This document shows, one piece after another, positions 1-10,184 of a stretch of DNA of 42,022 bases. The translations under genes were made by a program, and so were the position numbers. The stretch covers positions 5,475 to 47,496 of the forward strand of contig LIUH01000028.1 in the NCBI GenBank assembly GCA_001462225.1, given 5' to 3'. Under the pieces are notes generated by a model. The model did not search any database. It worked only from the letters and a program-made list of their open reading frames with translations, and was not told the origin of the DNA. Numbering within the stretch: the first letter of the stretch is position 1; every line of letters starts with the position of its first letter. This DNA is from Fibrobacteria bacterium GUT31 (lineage in GTDB: Bacteria > Fibrobacterota > Fibrobacteria > Fibrobacterales > Fibrobacteraceae).

Positions 1-1319
1 TTCTCTGCCATCCAAGTTTGAGTGCCTATTTTAACGGCTCTATACTTCTTGCCGTCTCTGGCATCTGTCAACACCCCGCCGCTAACACCGCCGGATTGAA
101 CCTTATGCACATACCTTACAGTCTGCTTGTGCTCCAACTTGACATCTACCTTCTCCTTGCCACTCCCAATTCCTATCTCAGAACAAACTGCAACAGAACC
201 GCTGAAAGGCGTTTCGCCGGCTCGCTGGCCATCAACAAATACCGGCTCGCTTACGGGTTTGCCGTCTTTCTCCGCGCTCAGAACCAAGCCACCCTTTCTC
301 AATTTCGCATGAATTGACAAGTCTAGAACCTCGCGGCTGTTCTTGTTTATGCCTGCGTCAAAACTGATATCCTCATAGCAACGGTGGCTCAGTTTAACGC
401 TATACTTGCCGGGAGACAATCTGTTCTCCCAAGATGAATAGGCCTTGCCGTTTATAGTCAAAATCCAACTCTCGTTTTTGCCTACGCCTTCCGAATAAGC
501 GGGCTTGATTTCCAAAACGCCGAAGTTCGCTTTCAATTTGATATTCACATTCTGGTTGTTCTGCTTGATGGATACCGTTGTGTCTGCCCTTTCGTATTGG
601 TCGAGAACGGCTATTATGCGAACACTGCCCTCTGAAAGTTCCGTGCTGCAAGGCGTTTTAGCGCAATTGGCCGCCGGCACTCCGTCAAAACTCAAAACAG
701 CCCCCGCCGGCTCGGTTGTAAAATTGGCCAGATAGAGACGCTCCACATAAAAATCCTCATCCGCACCGCTTTGCAAACCGCTTATGCCGCCTGCTACGGG
801 AACCGGTGCGGGTTGGGTGCCGGAAATGCCCGGCAATTTTTTGAACATGTCGGGTGCTTTATTGTTTATAGCGGACAGCAAACCGAATATATCTTTGGAA
901 GATTCATCCGTGAGCGAGCTTACCAAATTACCGCTCTGCACATTGTAAAGTTCTACCTTAATGGTTAAATTCTTGCCGAAACGCCCTATCCGTCCTTGGC
1001 ATATATAATCAGCACTTATTTCCCGGCCAAGTTTAGCCAAGCACCCTTCCGATTCCTTGCATTTTCTTACCATGTCCTCTTGAGAGCCTAGAAAAGCAAC
1101 TATGCTCTGCTGGGTCATCACAGCGTAACTTTTCTCCGGCAGAATTTTAAGGGCAATCTCGCGAAGCCGGTCCGTAAGATGGTTCAATTCCGAATGCTCG
1201 ACAGGCGGTTCGCCGTCATCAACTGTGTTTATTATCGCTATGCGTTTTTGCTGCCCGTAAGCGGCAAGGGCAAAGAGCAGCAAAAAGAAAAGAGGCCTGT
1301 ACATAGAGGAATGCTTCAT
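1..1319 (-). CDS. Fib_succ_major / PEGA-type secreted protein, 3' end cut by window edge
   Basis: This frame is open from the ATG at 1319 to the left edge, about 439 codons without a stop. It begins MKHSSMYRPLFFLLLFALAAYGQ, a signal peptide probably cleaved near AYG-Q; a second ATG at 1304 would give a tighter signal peptide. Residues about 25-150 resemble the alpha/beta N-terminal domains of periplasmic lipoprotein-like proteins (RIAIINTV..., then a region starting SADYICQGRIGRFGKN). PEGA-like beta repeats follow, with a conserved short-Cys insert (NCAKTPCSTEL). The last visible residues, TDARDGKKYRAVKIGTQTWM, are the start of the Fib_succ_major domain (TIGR02145), typical of Fibrobacter surface proteins. 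The domain call is from memory of the family and the specific function is unknown. No Shine-Dalgarno is visible; a -10-like TATCTT lies 10 nt before the ATG. Confidence 0.8.
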   Translation of the reverse strand, partial: MKHSSMYRPLFFLLLFALAAYGQQKRIAIINTVDDGEPPVEHSELNHLTDRLREIALKILPEKSYAVMTQQSIVAFLGSQEDMVRKCKESEGCLAKLGREISADYICQGRIGRFGKNLTIKVELYNVQSGNLVSSLTDESSKDIFGLLSAINNKAPDMFKKLPGISGTQPAPVPVAGGISGLQSGADEDFYVERLYLANFTTEPAGAVLSFDGVPAANCAKTPCSTELSEGSVRIIAVLDQYERADTTVSIKQNNQNVNIKLKANFGVLEIKPAYSEGVGKNESWILTINGKAYSSWENRLSPGKYSVKLSHRCYEDISFDAGINKNSREVLDLSIHAKLRKGGLVLSAEKDGKPVSEPVFVDGQRAGETPFSGSVAVCSEIGIGSGKEKVDVKLEHKQTVRYVHKVQSGGVSGGVLTDARDGKKYRAVKIGTQTWMAE

Positions 1320-1329
1320 TATGCGGGGT

Positions 1330-1357
1330 AAGATAGAAAACTTTGATTAACTCGTAA
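1330..1357 (-). promoter_or_regulatory. Candidate promoter of the Fib_succ_major-type gene
   Basis: On the minus strand TTACGA (1352-1357) and TATCTT (1330-1335) are separated by 16 nt, and the -10 hexamer ends 10 nt before the ATG at 1319. The whole promoter lies inside copy A of a 47-bp repeat (1330-1376), so the repeat may carry a promoter with it. Confidence 0.4.
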
Positions 1358-1376
1358 GGGGAGTGGCTAGTAGGGA
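1330..1376 (-). repeat. 47-bp intergenic repeat, copy A
   Basis: Read on the minus strand this segment starts TCCCTACTAGCCACTCCC and ends GTTTTCTATCTT. It aligns without gaps to 6609-6655 on the plus strand with 40 of 47 identical positions, so the two copies are inverted relative to each other. They flank the four-gene block 1399-6575. Confidence 0.75.
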
Positions 1377-2452
1377 TAATATTTTTGTAAATTTTTTGTC
1401 AAGGCACTTCATTCAAAACAATCCCTGCATTCCACATTTTTTTCACATCTATGATTTTTCCCACATATCCCGCGTTTTTGTCTCCGTAAAATTCTTCATT
1501 GCCGCGCATTGTGGCCTGTTCATAGCCGGCGGGATTATCGCTGAAAGCCAGTGTGGTTTCCATGAGTTTGTCAAAATGGTCTAGCCCCTCATCGCTTTTC
1601 CATGCCAAATACGCATGGCCGCCATAAGGCCTACTTATTAAAACAATAGCTGTTCTAATGCCCAAACTCTCTATGATGGCGGAAAATAGCAAAGCACCCT
1701 CTATGCAATTCGCGCTTTTTTCACGCATTACTTCCACCGGATACCTGATTTTTTGACCGGCATTTGTGGCAAAACCACCCAAATAATGCCATTTTCTCTC
1801 GGTTATCACTTCATAAACCGCTTTCACCTGCTCCTCTACCCTGCTTGCATCGCGCCGCTGATAAGCGTCTATGCTGCCGACTTTTTGAGCTACCTCCCTT
1901 TGCAAAGCGGGGATTGAATCCATTTGATATGTTATAAACGCCGTTATGTACTCCGGCTCCCGCCAATTGAAAAATTGAGGCGGCAATAACCTGACTCCGA
2001 TTGAATGCTCAATCAAAGGCACCTTGTCGCCGTCCAACCCGTAAACACGGATTTCCAAAGTTGTTTTTGTTTCGCTTTTTATCGCAAAGGCTTCTTTCGC
2101 AAGGCTGAGTTCCTTGCCAAGCTCAAATTCCATGCGGCTTTGGGGCGGAATATCTTGTGTAATAGACGCCACTTTGCTAAAACCGTCGTTCAGCCAATAT
2201 TGAAATGCTATCCTGTGAGAGTTGGAACCGGAGTTTTCAACCACACACTTTATATTGCTTGGAATATTATTAAAAGTAGAGGTGTAAATAATTTCTTCGT
2301 ATCGCAATTCGTTGATTTTTATATCTTTCAGTATCGGTTTTTCCTCTTGAATTAACGGCAAAATTTTATTTTCCTCTTTTTCCGCAACAGTGTCTTTTGT
2401 GCCTTTATCTTTGCCGCAGGAGATTAAAAACAATGCGGCTATGAACACCAGC

Positions 2453-3748
<1,296 letters not shown>

Positions 3749-3757
3749 AAGAAAAAT

Positions 3758-5575
3758 TTACCCCGAATCTTTTTCCATATGCTCTTTGGTCAAAAGCGCA
3801 ATGCCTATGGCTCCCATTTCTCCCGGACGCTCCGGGCGAATCGGCGTTAAACCCGTGTACTGCTCAAAAGCGCGTAGCACCGCGTCGTTTTTGAATGTGC
3901 CGCCCTGCACCACAACCTTTTTGCCCAAAGAATCCAAATTCCGAAAACGAATCACCTTTGTAAAAACATTATCTATGATAGAGCGACAAATTCCGGCTAT
4001 TATATCTTCCGGTTTTTTCCCGTCTCTTTGCTCCGTTATTATGGAACTGTTCATAAATACCGTGCAACGGCTTCCCAGCTTTGACGGATTTTCGGAACGA
4101 AACGCCATTTCTGCTATCTGCTCCATTTTGATGCCAAGGCTGCGAGCATAAGTTTCTATAAAAGAACCGCATCCGCTTGAACAAGCCTCGTTCAAAATTA
4201 TGCCTGTGACTACCCCACTCGCTACGGAAATTGCCTTCATATCTTGACCGCCGATATCTAAAATAAAACTCACATCGGGGCATATTCTTTTTGCTGCTTT
4301 TGCATGAGCTACCGTTTCCACCGTGTGGTAATCGGCTCTAAGCGCGCGATAAAATAAAAGCTCTCCGTAGCCGGTTGTTCCAACGCCCAAAATATTCAAT
4401 TTTGCGCCGGCATCTTTATAGCGTTCATTGAGTTGAACCAAAGCGCTTTTCAGTACAACAAGAGGGTCGCCCTGGTTGCCGGAATAAAAGCTGTCTATAA
4501 CTTCTTCTTCTTCGTTCAGCAACACAAATTTTGTGGTAGTGCTGCCCGCATCTATGCCCAAATACGCTTTGATAACCGTACCCCTCTCCGGTTGCGAATA
4601 GTTGCCGTCAAAAAGCAGATGTCTTTGCATAAATTCATTTTTTTCCTTTTCGTCTTTAAAAAACGGCGGAATTTCATCTTCGTTTTTATCTTCCTTTTTT
4701 GCAAAAAAATGCTCAATGGCATAGAGACTTTTTTCTCTGCGATAGCCGTTTTCCTTGTCTTTATACATAGCGTTAGCAGAGAGTGCCGCTCCCCATGCAA
4801 CCAAAACCTCGGAATGCTTAGGCACTAAAATCTGCGAACTTAAAAGTCCCAAACGTTGCTGAAATACCCCGACAAGCGAGGGATTAAAAGTCAAAGGCCC
4901 GCCTTCAAAAAGCACCGGCGGTTTTATTTCCATTCCTTGCGCAAGCCCGCCTATGGTTTGCTTTGCAATGGCATGGAAACTCGAAAGCGCAATATCTTCT
5001 TTGGCAACGCCTTGATTCAAAAGAGGCTGTATATCGGTTTTTGCAAAAACTCCGCATCTGCCGGAAATCTCATATACCTTTTCGCCTATTGAGGCATAGC
5101 TCTCAAATTCCTCCGTTTTTATTTGCAAAAGTTCCGCAACCTGATCTATAAAAGCACCGGTTCCGCCTGCGCACACTCCGTTCATCCGCATATCGGTGGC
5201 AATGAGTTTCCCGGTTGTTTTGTCTTTTTCAAAAAATATAACCTTAGCATCTTGCCCGCCAAGTTCTATAGCAACACGAGTTTCCGGATACATTTCGCGC
5301 ACGGCCAAAGCGTTGGCAACCACTTCCTGAACAAAGAAAGCATTGGCCTTTTCCGCAAAGGGCTGCCCGCCCGAACCGCAAAAAGAAACTATAAAGGATT
5401 TATTTTCAAATAATCCATGAGCCTCGTTCAATAGCTCGCTAACCGTCTTTGCCTGCATTGCGTTATGCCTCTGATAGCGGCTGTGCAAAAGCTCCCTCGT
5501 TTCCGGATTTACAACGGCGATTTTAATTGTGGTGGAGCCTACATCAACGCCGACCAACAGATCGCTATGAGACAT
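3758..5575 (-). CDS. BadF/BadG/HgdC-family ATPase (2-hydroxyacyl-CoA dehydratase activase-like), two-domain
   Basis: This family uses ATP and a [4Fe-4S] cluster to inject an electron into 2-hydroxyacyl-CoA dehydratases or related enzymes. The 605-residue protein holds two tandem activase (ASKHA-fold) domains. Domain 1 (about 6-275) has the phosphate loop VGVDVGSTTIK, IELGGQDAK and cluster cysteines Cys135 (NGVCAGGTG) and Cys174 (SGRCGVF). Domain 2 (about 347-600) has LGIDAGSTTTK, LDIGGQDMK, Cys465 (NEACSSGCG) and Cys504 (GSRCTVF). Both pairs are 39 residues apart, the same as in HgdC as I recall it. A charged linker (about 280-340) joins the domains. Many two-domain homologues continue into a DUF2229 / dehydratase-like region and are over 1000 residues long; this one stops after domain 2. 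No dehydratase subunit is present nearby. It overlaps the upstream Wzz-like gene by 11 bp, so it is co-transcribed. Confidence 0.87.
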   Translation of the reverse strand: MSHSDLLVGVDVGSTTIKIAVVNPETRELLHSRYQRHNAMQAKTVSELLNEAHGLFENKSFIVSFCGSGGQPFAEKANAFFVQEVVANALAVREMYPETRVAIELGGQDAKVIFFEKDKTTGKLIATDMRMNGVCAGGTGAFIDQVAELLQIKTEEFESYASIGEKVYEISGRCGVFAKTDIQPLLNQGVAKEDIALSSFHAIAKQTIGGLAQGMEIKPPVLFEGGPLTFNPSLVGVFQQRLGLLSSQILVPKHSEVLVAWGAALSANAMYKDKENGYRREKSLYAIEHFFAKKEDKNEDEIPPFFKDEKEKNEFMQRHLLFDGNYSQPERGTVIKAYLGIDAGSTTTKFVLLNEEEEVIDSFYSGNQGDPLVVLKSALVQLNERYKDAGAKLNILGVGTTGYGELLFYRALRADYHTVETVAHAKAAKRICPDVSFILDIGGQDMKAISVASGVVTGIILNEACSSGCGSFIETYARSLGIKMEQIAEMAFRSENPSKLGSRCTVFMNSSIITEQRDGKKPEDIIAGICRSIIDNVFTKVIRFRNLDSLGKKVVVQGGTFKNDAVLRAFEQYTGLTPIRPERPGEMGAIGIALLTKEHMEKDSG

Positions 5576-6575
5576 ATTTTCTCCAAGAGGATTTTTTCTC
5601 TAAAAATAAATCATAGAAAACTGCCGTTAAAATTGAAAAAAACACCGCTGCCATGCCACCCGCCACAACAATCAATTTTCTTTTCGGTTTGGATTTGTCA
5701 ATCGGTTTCATAGGCGCATCTATAACATCCAAAACCGGCATATCGCGTGCCTCGTCTATTTTTGCAAGCTCATACTGTTTTCGCAATTGAATCATTATCT
5801 CTTGGTTAACTAAAACATCTCTTTGCAATCTCGCATCTTCCAATTCGTCTGCAGGGTCCAAGCGAAGCCTGTTTCGCTGCCTGAATCTGCGAAGAGTTTC
5901 TTCCGCTTCTTTAAGAGTTTCTTTAACCTCTTCAAGCCTTTCTTCGGTAAATTTTCGATTTTCCGCAGCCTTAAAGTGCATCTTATTTATCAAAATATCG
6001 TTCAACTGATTGAATACAAAATTATTCACATCAAAAGAGACTTGAGGGTCTTCAAATTCTGTGGATAGCGTTATCACACCGGTTTTTTTGTCTTGGGAGA
6101 AAACTATGTATTTGCCTTCTTTAAGAGCACTCAACATACCGTATTCCAATTTTATCTGCCAATCTTCCTTAGTGGTATCCGGTTCTATTTTCCACAGAGT
6201 TTGCAAGGAAACCGGGGTTAGAGTATCGGGCAAGGCTTTGGAAACTTTCCACTTTTCCGCCAAAATCGCCTGCATCATATAGTTTGATAAAATTATATCG
6301 TTTAAATACGCAGAAGGGTCATCGCCTTTAGAGGTGGAAATCCCGGCAATGGCAGCAAGGGCACTTAAACTGCCGCTTTGCGAGGCTCCGGATACTTGAT
6401 AAATAATTTTTGCTTCCGTTTTATAAAAAGGAGTTGATAAAAGCGCAAGGGCAAAAGCCAGCCCCACAATAACAATAAACGTGACAATCGCCAAAACCTT
6501 ATGCTTCAAGGTCCGCTTAATTATTGAGAACATCAGCTCTGACAGGTCAATTTCTTCTTCGGTTTTAGTCTGCAT
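5565..6575 (-). CDS. Wzz-type polysaccharide chain-length determinant / co-polymerase
   Basis: Wzz/PCP proteins sit in the inner membrane and set the length of surface polysaccharides. The 336-residue product has the family layout: a short cytoplasmic N-terminus (EEEIDLSELMFSIIKRTLKHK), TM1 about 29-50, a periplasmic region with long coiled coil (about 200-275), a proline-rich motif before TM2 (VLDVIDAPMKPIDKSKPKRK), TM2 about 303-325, and a short tail. No C-terminal tyrosine-kinase domain is present. No other polysaccharide genes are adjacent; the downstream neighbours are the activase and miaB. The ATG at 6575 has no Shine-Dalgarno; a TAGATT hexamer ends 7 nt upstream, which suggests a leaderless transcript. 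Confidence 0.85.
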   Translation of the reverse strand: MQTKTEEEIDLSELMFSIIKRTLKHKVLAIVTFIVIVGLAFALALLSTPFYKTEAKIIYQVSGASQSGSLSALAAIAGISTSKGDDPSAYLNDIILSNYMMQAILAEKWKVSKALPDTLTPVSLQTLWKIEPDTTKEDWQIKLEYGMLSALKEGKYIVFSQDKKTGVITLSTEFEDPQVSFDVNNFVFNQLNDILINKMHFKAAENRKFTEERLEEVKETLKEAEETLRRFRQRNRLRLDPADELEDARLQRDVLVNQEIMIQLRKQYELAKIDEARDMPVLDVIDAPMKPIDKSKPKRKLIVVAGGMAAVFFSILTAVFYDLFLEKKSSWRKYVS

Positions 6576-6582
6576 AAAAGGG

Positions 6583-6588
6583 AATCTA
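6583..6588 (-). promoter_or_regulatory. -10-like hexamer for a leaderless Wzz-like transcript
   Basis: TAGATT on the minus strand is followed by CCCTTTT and then the ATG at 6575. A transcript starting about 7 nt after the hexamer would begin at the start codon. No convincing -35 is seen 16-18 nt upstream. Confidence 0.45.
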
Positions 6589-6608
6589 GAAAAACGTCAA
6601 CTCCACAC

Positions 6609-6655
6609 TCCCTACTAGCCACTCCCTTTGCAATTTAATCAGCGTTTTCTATATT
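6609..6655 (+). repeat. 47-bp intergenic repeat, copy B
   Basis: This is the plus-strand counterpart of 1330-1376 (40 of 47 identical). It contains TTGCAA (6629-6634), 16 nt, then TATATT (6650-6655), so it looks like a promoter, but it points into the 3' end of the DUF805 gene, antisense. It overlaps the last codons of that gene: the stop TAG is part of the repeat. The end TTAATCAGCGTTTTCTATATT recurs identically at 35387-35407. Confidence 0.7.
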
Positions 6656-7632
6656 GGACTTGGCCCGTATTTATTTTCCGCCGGATTTCCTTTGGTACAA
6701 CATAGAACAAGAAGATAAATACTGGTGGGTATCATCGCAATAGCGGAGATTACTATCACAACAGCACCGGCGGTTTCATTGGCAACAAGAATAGCAATAC
6801 CGAATAGCATGACAATAAAAGGAGTTATAGGCAACAGCCAAATCCAACCGCTCTTGCCTACATCATGCAGGCGGCGGATAAGTACCGCTAAACTTGGAAG
6901 TAGCGTGGCAAACCCCCATAATCCGGGTAATACACTCCCCGCAGTTCCCGACGCATCACCGGAACCGACACTTATAATCGCACCTGTTATAGCCAATCCA
7001 AAGTAGAATATGTAATAGAAAAGCACAAATCCCCAAAATTCTTTTCTTCTCGCTCTGCCGCTAAAACTTGCGTATTTTTTAAAGCATTTTGCGAAATAGC
7101 CCCAAACAGAAAGATTCTCTATCTGAGTGCCGGATTGAGAATCTCCAAAAATATTAGCAGCAGGGGGAGGGTCTGATATCACCGCTGCACTGCTAACCGC
7201 TTTTCCGCATTTCTGGCAAAATTTATAGTTTTCCAAAACCTGAGTTCCGCAATTTGAGCAAAAAGCGGCGGTAGTAGCGGCTTGCCCTTCTGCGGTTGCT
7301 TCGCCCGCGTATTTAATCTTGGATTTTTTTATCACTTTCCAATCGCCATTGGGTTGAAGCTCGGCTTTTCCGGTTTCCAGTACAACTATGCTTTTTGCAT
7401 CGTTAAAACCGGGATTTTCCGCTATGCATATAGCCCCTAATATCTCTTTATTTTTAAGACCCCAATTTACAGCAGAAGCCTTTTTTGACAAGCCGAACTC
7501 GGCAGATCCTTCTTCTTTTTGAACAAATCTGAAGAAAGAGACGCCTGTTTTGAATTCCTCAGAGACAATAGTATTGGCAGCGGTGAAAATACCATTGGAG
7601 TCGGGGGCGTTTACGTAAAAAATCTTAGACAT
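6649..7632 (-). CDS. Zinc-ribbon plus DUF805 membrane protein
   Basis: The 327-residue protein has three parts. Residues 1-110 are a soluble domain I do not recognise (starts MSKIFYVNAPDSNGIF). A zinc ribbon follows with Cys125, Cys128, Cys139 and Cys142 (CSNCG...CQKCG). Residues about 175-327 form a DUF805 membrane domain with its conserved FSGRARRKEFWGF and RRLHDVGKSGW motifs and four predicted TM helices. DUF805 has no assigned biochemical function. The membrane domain is nearly the same as the whole of the next gene upstream (7657-8157), including the identical C-terminus KGNPAENKYGPSPI. A GGGAG Shine-Dalgarno precedes the ATG. It is the last gene of the SPFH-headed operon and ends inside repeat copy B. 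Confidence 0.85.
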   Translation of the reverse strand: MSKIFYVNAPDSNGIFTAANTIVSEEFKTGVSFFRFVQKEEGSAEFGLSKKASAVNWGLKNKEILGAICIAENPGFNDAKSIVVLETGKAELQPNGDWKVIKKSKIKYAGEATAEGQAATTAAFCSNCGTQVLENYKFCQKCGKAVSSAAVISDPPPAANIFGDSQSGTQIENLSVWGYFAKCFKKYASFSGRARRKEFWGFVLFYYIFYFGLAITGAIISVGSGDASGTAGSVLPGLWGFATLLPSLAVLIRRLHDVGKSGWIWLLPITPFIVMLFGIAILVANETAGAVVIVISAIAMIPTSIYLLVLCCTKGNPAENKYGPSPI

Positions 7633-7656
7633 AGAAAATTTCTCCCTTGAAGTACA

Positions 7657-8157
7657 TTATATAGGACTTGGCCCGTATTTATTTTCCGCCGGATTTCCTT
7701 TGGTACAACATAGAATAAGAATATAAATACTTACGGGTATCATCGCAATAACAGAGATCGCTGTCACAATAGTGCCGATTTTAACATCAACAGCAACAAG
7801 AATAACAACACCGATTAACAAGCCAATAAAAGGAATTATAGGCAACAACCAATTCCAGCCGCTCTTGCCTACGTCATGCAAGCGGCGGAAAAATACCGCT
7901 AAACTTGGAAGTAATGCAGCAAGCCCCCATAATCCGGGTAATACATTTCCCGCAGTTCCCGATATATCACCGGAAGCGATACTTATAATTGTACCTATTA
8001 CAGCCAACCCAAAGTAGAATATGTAATAGAAAAGCATAAATCCCCAAAATTCTTTTCTTCTTGCTCTACCGCTAAAACTTGCATAGTTTTTAAAGCATTT
8101 TGCGAAATAACCCCAAAGAGAAAGATTAGCCTCGCTTGCAAACTCCGTTTCTGGCAT
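7657..8157 (-). CDS. DUF805 membrane protein
   Basis: The 166-residue protein is essentially a bare DUF805 domain: a short N-terminus (SLWGYFAKCFKNYASFSGRARRKEFWGF), four predicted TM helices and the RRLHDVGKSGW loop. It lacks the zinc ribbon and N-terminal domain of its downstream paralogue at 6649-7632. The first roughly 80 nt at the 3' ends of the two genes are almost identical, which points to a recent tandem duplication. An AGGAG Shine-Dalgarno lies upstream. A 48-bp gap with its own -10-like element separates it from the bactofilin-like gene, so it may have extra promoter input. Confidence 0.88.
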   Translation of the reverse strand: MPETEFASEANLSLWGYFAKCFKNYASFSGRARRKEFWGFMLFYYIFYFGLAVIGTIISIASGDISGTAGNVLPGLWGLAALLPSLAVFFRRLHDVGKSGWNWLLPIIPFIGLLIGVVILVAVDVKIGTIVTAISVIAMIPVSIYILILCCTKGNPAENKYGPSPI

Positions 8158-8190
8158 AAAAAACTCCTATTTTAAAAGTTCCGGATTACA

Positions 8191-8196
8191 AATATA
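8191..8196 (-). promoter_or_regulatory. Possible internal promoter before the DUF805 genes
   Basis: TTTTCTATATTTG on the minus strand matches the string before infC, and TCTATATTTG is also found before the SPFH gene. It lies in the 48-bp gap after the stop at 8206. No clear -35 is visible. Confidence 0.35.
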
Positions 8197-8205
8197 GAAA
8201 ATTGT

Positions 8206-9177
8206 TTACATTTCCTTTGTAAGCTGTTTAATATCAAAATTTCCATCCATATCCTGAACTTCAATTTTGCCGTGCAGCACATCAAAAAAGAAATCCTTTA
8301 TTTTCTCCAAACTGAGTTCGATAGGTTTTCCTTCCGAATCCCTGCCAAAATCATACACTCTCAAAAGCTGCGAATTTAAACTCGCCGCAGTCAAAAGAAA
8401 ATGGTTCTGAAACTTATCCGTATCCAGCAAATCAACCGCTAACACTTTGCCTATCACCGTGTAGCTCAAAAGCGTTTTTTGGAACTCTTCCGTTGATAGC
8501 GTGGTTTTAATCTCTACGGCTTCCACATCCATTTTTATTTTACCGGAATTTTTGGACTGCGGCAACTTTCTGTAAAGAGAACCGAAATCCGCCAAACTGT
8601 AATTGTAAAATTTTGTACCCGGCATTGCATAAAGCCTTTCGATGGAAAATGCGCTTGGCAAAAGAAGGCCGGCAAAAGAGGAAATTTCAACGGAAGCTCC
8701 ATTGAAAGTCCCCACAATGGCTTCTTTCAAAGAAATTTTTTGCGTTGCGAACACTCCGCCGATTACAATGGAATTTTCCAAAACAACCTCATCCGCATAA
8801 ATGCTGCCCGCGACAAATGCGTTGTAAAGAACCACTTTTTTAGCATTTATGTCGCTCGCAAAAAGCAAGTTTGCATTCTTTGCCCTAGACACAACGGAGT
8901 CCGCAGAACCAACGGATTTTCTGAAAACTATCTTTCCTTTGGCATCGGTATTTATGTGCAATTCCAAATTTGCGAAAACCGCACCTAAAAATTCCGCATC
9001 TCCGTTTTGAATCTCAAGGCGCTGCGCATAAACCGCGCCTTCAATTATCGTATTTCCCTGAATAGTCACGGCTCTATTCATTTGGTCTCGCTTTTCGGGC
9101 AAAATAGGGCTTTTAACCCTTGAATCCTTTAGCAAAACCTCTGTTTCATTAAAGCGAACTTCCTTTAATTCCTGCAT
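8206..9177 (-). CDS. Bactofilin-like / polymer-forming beta-helix protein
   Basis: The 323-residue protein has no signal peptide or TM segment. Residues about 35-190 are made of short repeating beta strands (TIQGNTIIEGAVYAQRLEIQNGDAEF, DINAKKVVLYNAFVAGSIYADEVVLENSIVIGGVFATQKISL), the pattern of a right-handed beta-helix as in bactofilins (DUF583) and related polymer-forming cytosolic proteins. The C-terminal third (about 220-323) is a separate mixed region that I do not recognise. Bactofilins polymerise at the membrane as scaffolds; that role here is inference. An AAGGAG Shine-Dalgarno precedes the ATG, and the start overlaps the upstream gene by 13 bp, so translation is probably coupled. Confidence 0.6.
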   Translation of the reverse strand: MQELKEVRFNETEVLLKDSRVKSPILPEKRDQMNRAVTIQGNTIIEGAVYAQRLEIQNGDAEFLGAVFANLELHINTDAKGKIVFRKSVGSADSVVSRAKNANLLFASDINAKKVVLYNAFVAGSIYADEVVLENSIVIGGVFATQKISLKEAIVGTFNGASVEISSFAGLLLPSAFSIERLYAMPGTKFYNYSLADFGSLYRKLPQSKNSGKIKMDVEAVEIKTTLSTEEFQKTLLSYTVIGKVLAVDLLDTDKFQNHFLLTAASLNSQLLRVYDFGRDSEGKPIELSLEKIKDFFFDVLHGKIEVQDMDGNFDIKQLTKEM

Positions 9178-10184
9178 ATTTGTACTCCTTGCAAATTTAC
9201 CAGTTTTTGAGTCATTTCCCTGATTCTCTTTATCCTAGGTTCGGATGAATTGTATTGTTCATTTATGCAAGCATTCAAATGAACGGATATTTGCTCGCAT
9301 TCTTTCTCTGAAATGTTTTGCCACTCCAAATTTTTACCTTTGAATTTGTCGGCTACATCTTTTATTATTTCGGAATCACCTAAAAATTTATTTTCTTTGG
9401 TCAAAAAAACATTAAAACTTTTATCATGCGCTTCCATAAAGCAGCCGGGTGCATAAAAAGTTCTCTCTTTTGCTTCGTTTATTGCAGCCTCTTGGATAAT
9501 ATGATCCATTTGCTTTCTGACAAACAGAAAATCCCTAGCTCTGTTTATTGCCGTAAGGGCTTTGTCTTTTGCGGAACTTGCGCTTATCTTTGCGGAAAGC
9601 GAAGCATTTTCCCTGCCAAAAACACTCACCGTGTTTGATAAATCCGAACAAAGCCGTTTTGTGCTTTTGTCGGCGATTTTTTCAAATTCAAAAATTTTGC
9701 TATCTATTTGCCATATTCTATTTATCAATTCCGCATTGAGTTCTTCAAAAGTCGAAACATACCTCTCGGTGATTCTGCCGTAATCCTTTTTCATTTGTTC
9801 TTTTAAGGCGAGAACCTTTTTCATAGATTCTTGTAAATGCAAGAGAGTGGAATTCGCTTCGTTTTCAAGGGCGGTAATTTGCTGGCTAATTTCACTGCTA
9901 ACGGTTTTGAAAAAACCTTTCACAACCGTTTGGGAAATTTGCGTAGCGCTTTTGTTGATTTCCGCTATTTGAGCAGCTTGGGTTGCCACAACGGAACCCG
10001 TTAAAACGTTAACATAATTTTCGCAGTCATCAACGCTGCTATCAAAAGGATCCGTATCTACGTGTATTACTACGGTAACCGGTACGTTACCGTGGTAACT
10101 CACCGAGCCTCCCCTTTCGGAAGCCGGATAAGAAACGCTGCCGCTATAAGAAACCGATTCGTGATATGTTCTGGCGTAACTCAT
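9165..10184 (-). CDS. Coiled-coil protein, paralogue of the adjacent upstream gene
   Basis: I do not recognise the family of this 339-residue protein. Its N-terminus is Ser/Tyr/Gly/Val-rich (about 1-38). From about 40 it aligns with the 309-residue neighbour at 10181-11110: a VDTxP motif, an Ala/Val/Gln-rich helix, then a coiled coil ending in LKxQMxxDYxxIxxRYxxxFxxLNxxLxxRI and an IDxxxxxF motif (about 130-165). No signal peptide or TM segment is evident, so it is probably cytoplasmic. Its start codon overlaps the stop of the upstream gene (ATGA), which implies translational coupling and similar amounts of the two proteins, as for a hetero-oligomer. Confidence 0.6.
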   Translation of the reverse strand: MSYARTYHESVSYSGSVSYPASERGGSVSYHGNVPVTVVIHVDTDPFDSSVDDCENYVNVLTGSVVATQAAQIAEINKSATQISQTVVKGFFKTVSSEISQQITALENEANSTLLHLQESMKKVLALKEQMKKDYGRITERYVSTFEELNAELINRIWQIDSKIFEFEKIADKSTKRLCSDLSNTVSVFGRENASLSAKISASSAKDKALTAINRARDFLFVRKQMDHIIQEAAINEAKERTFYAPGCFMEAHDKSFNVFLTKENKFLGDSEIIKDVADKFKGKNLEWQNISEKECEQISVHLNACINEQYNSSEPRIKRIREMTQKLVNLQGVQICRN

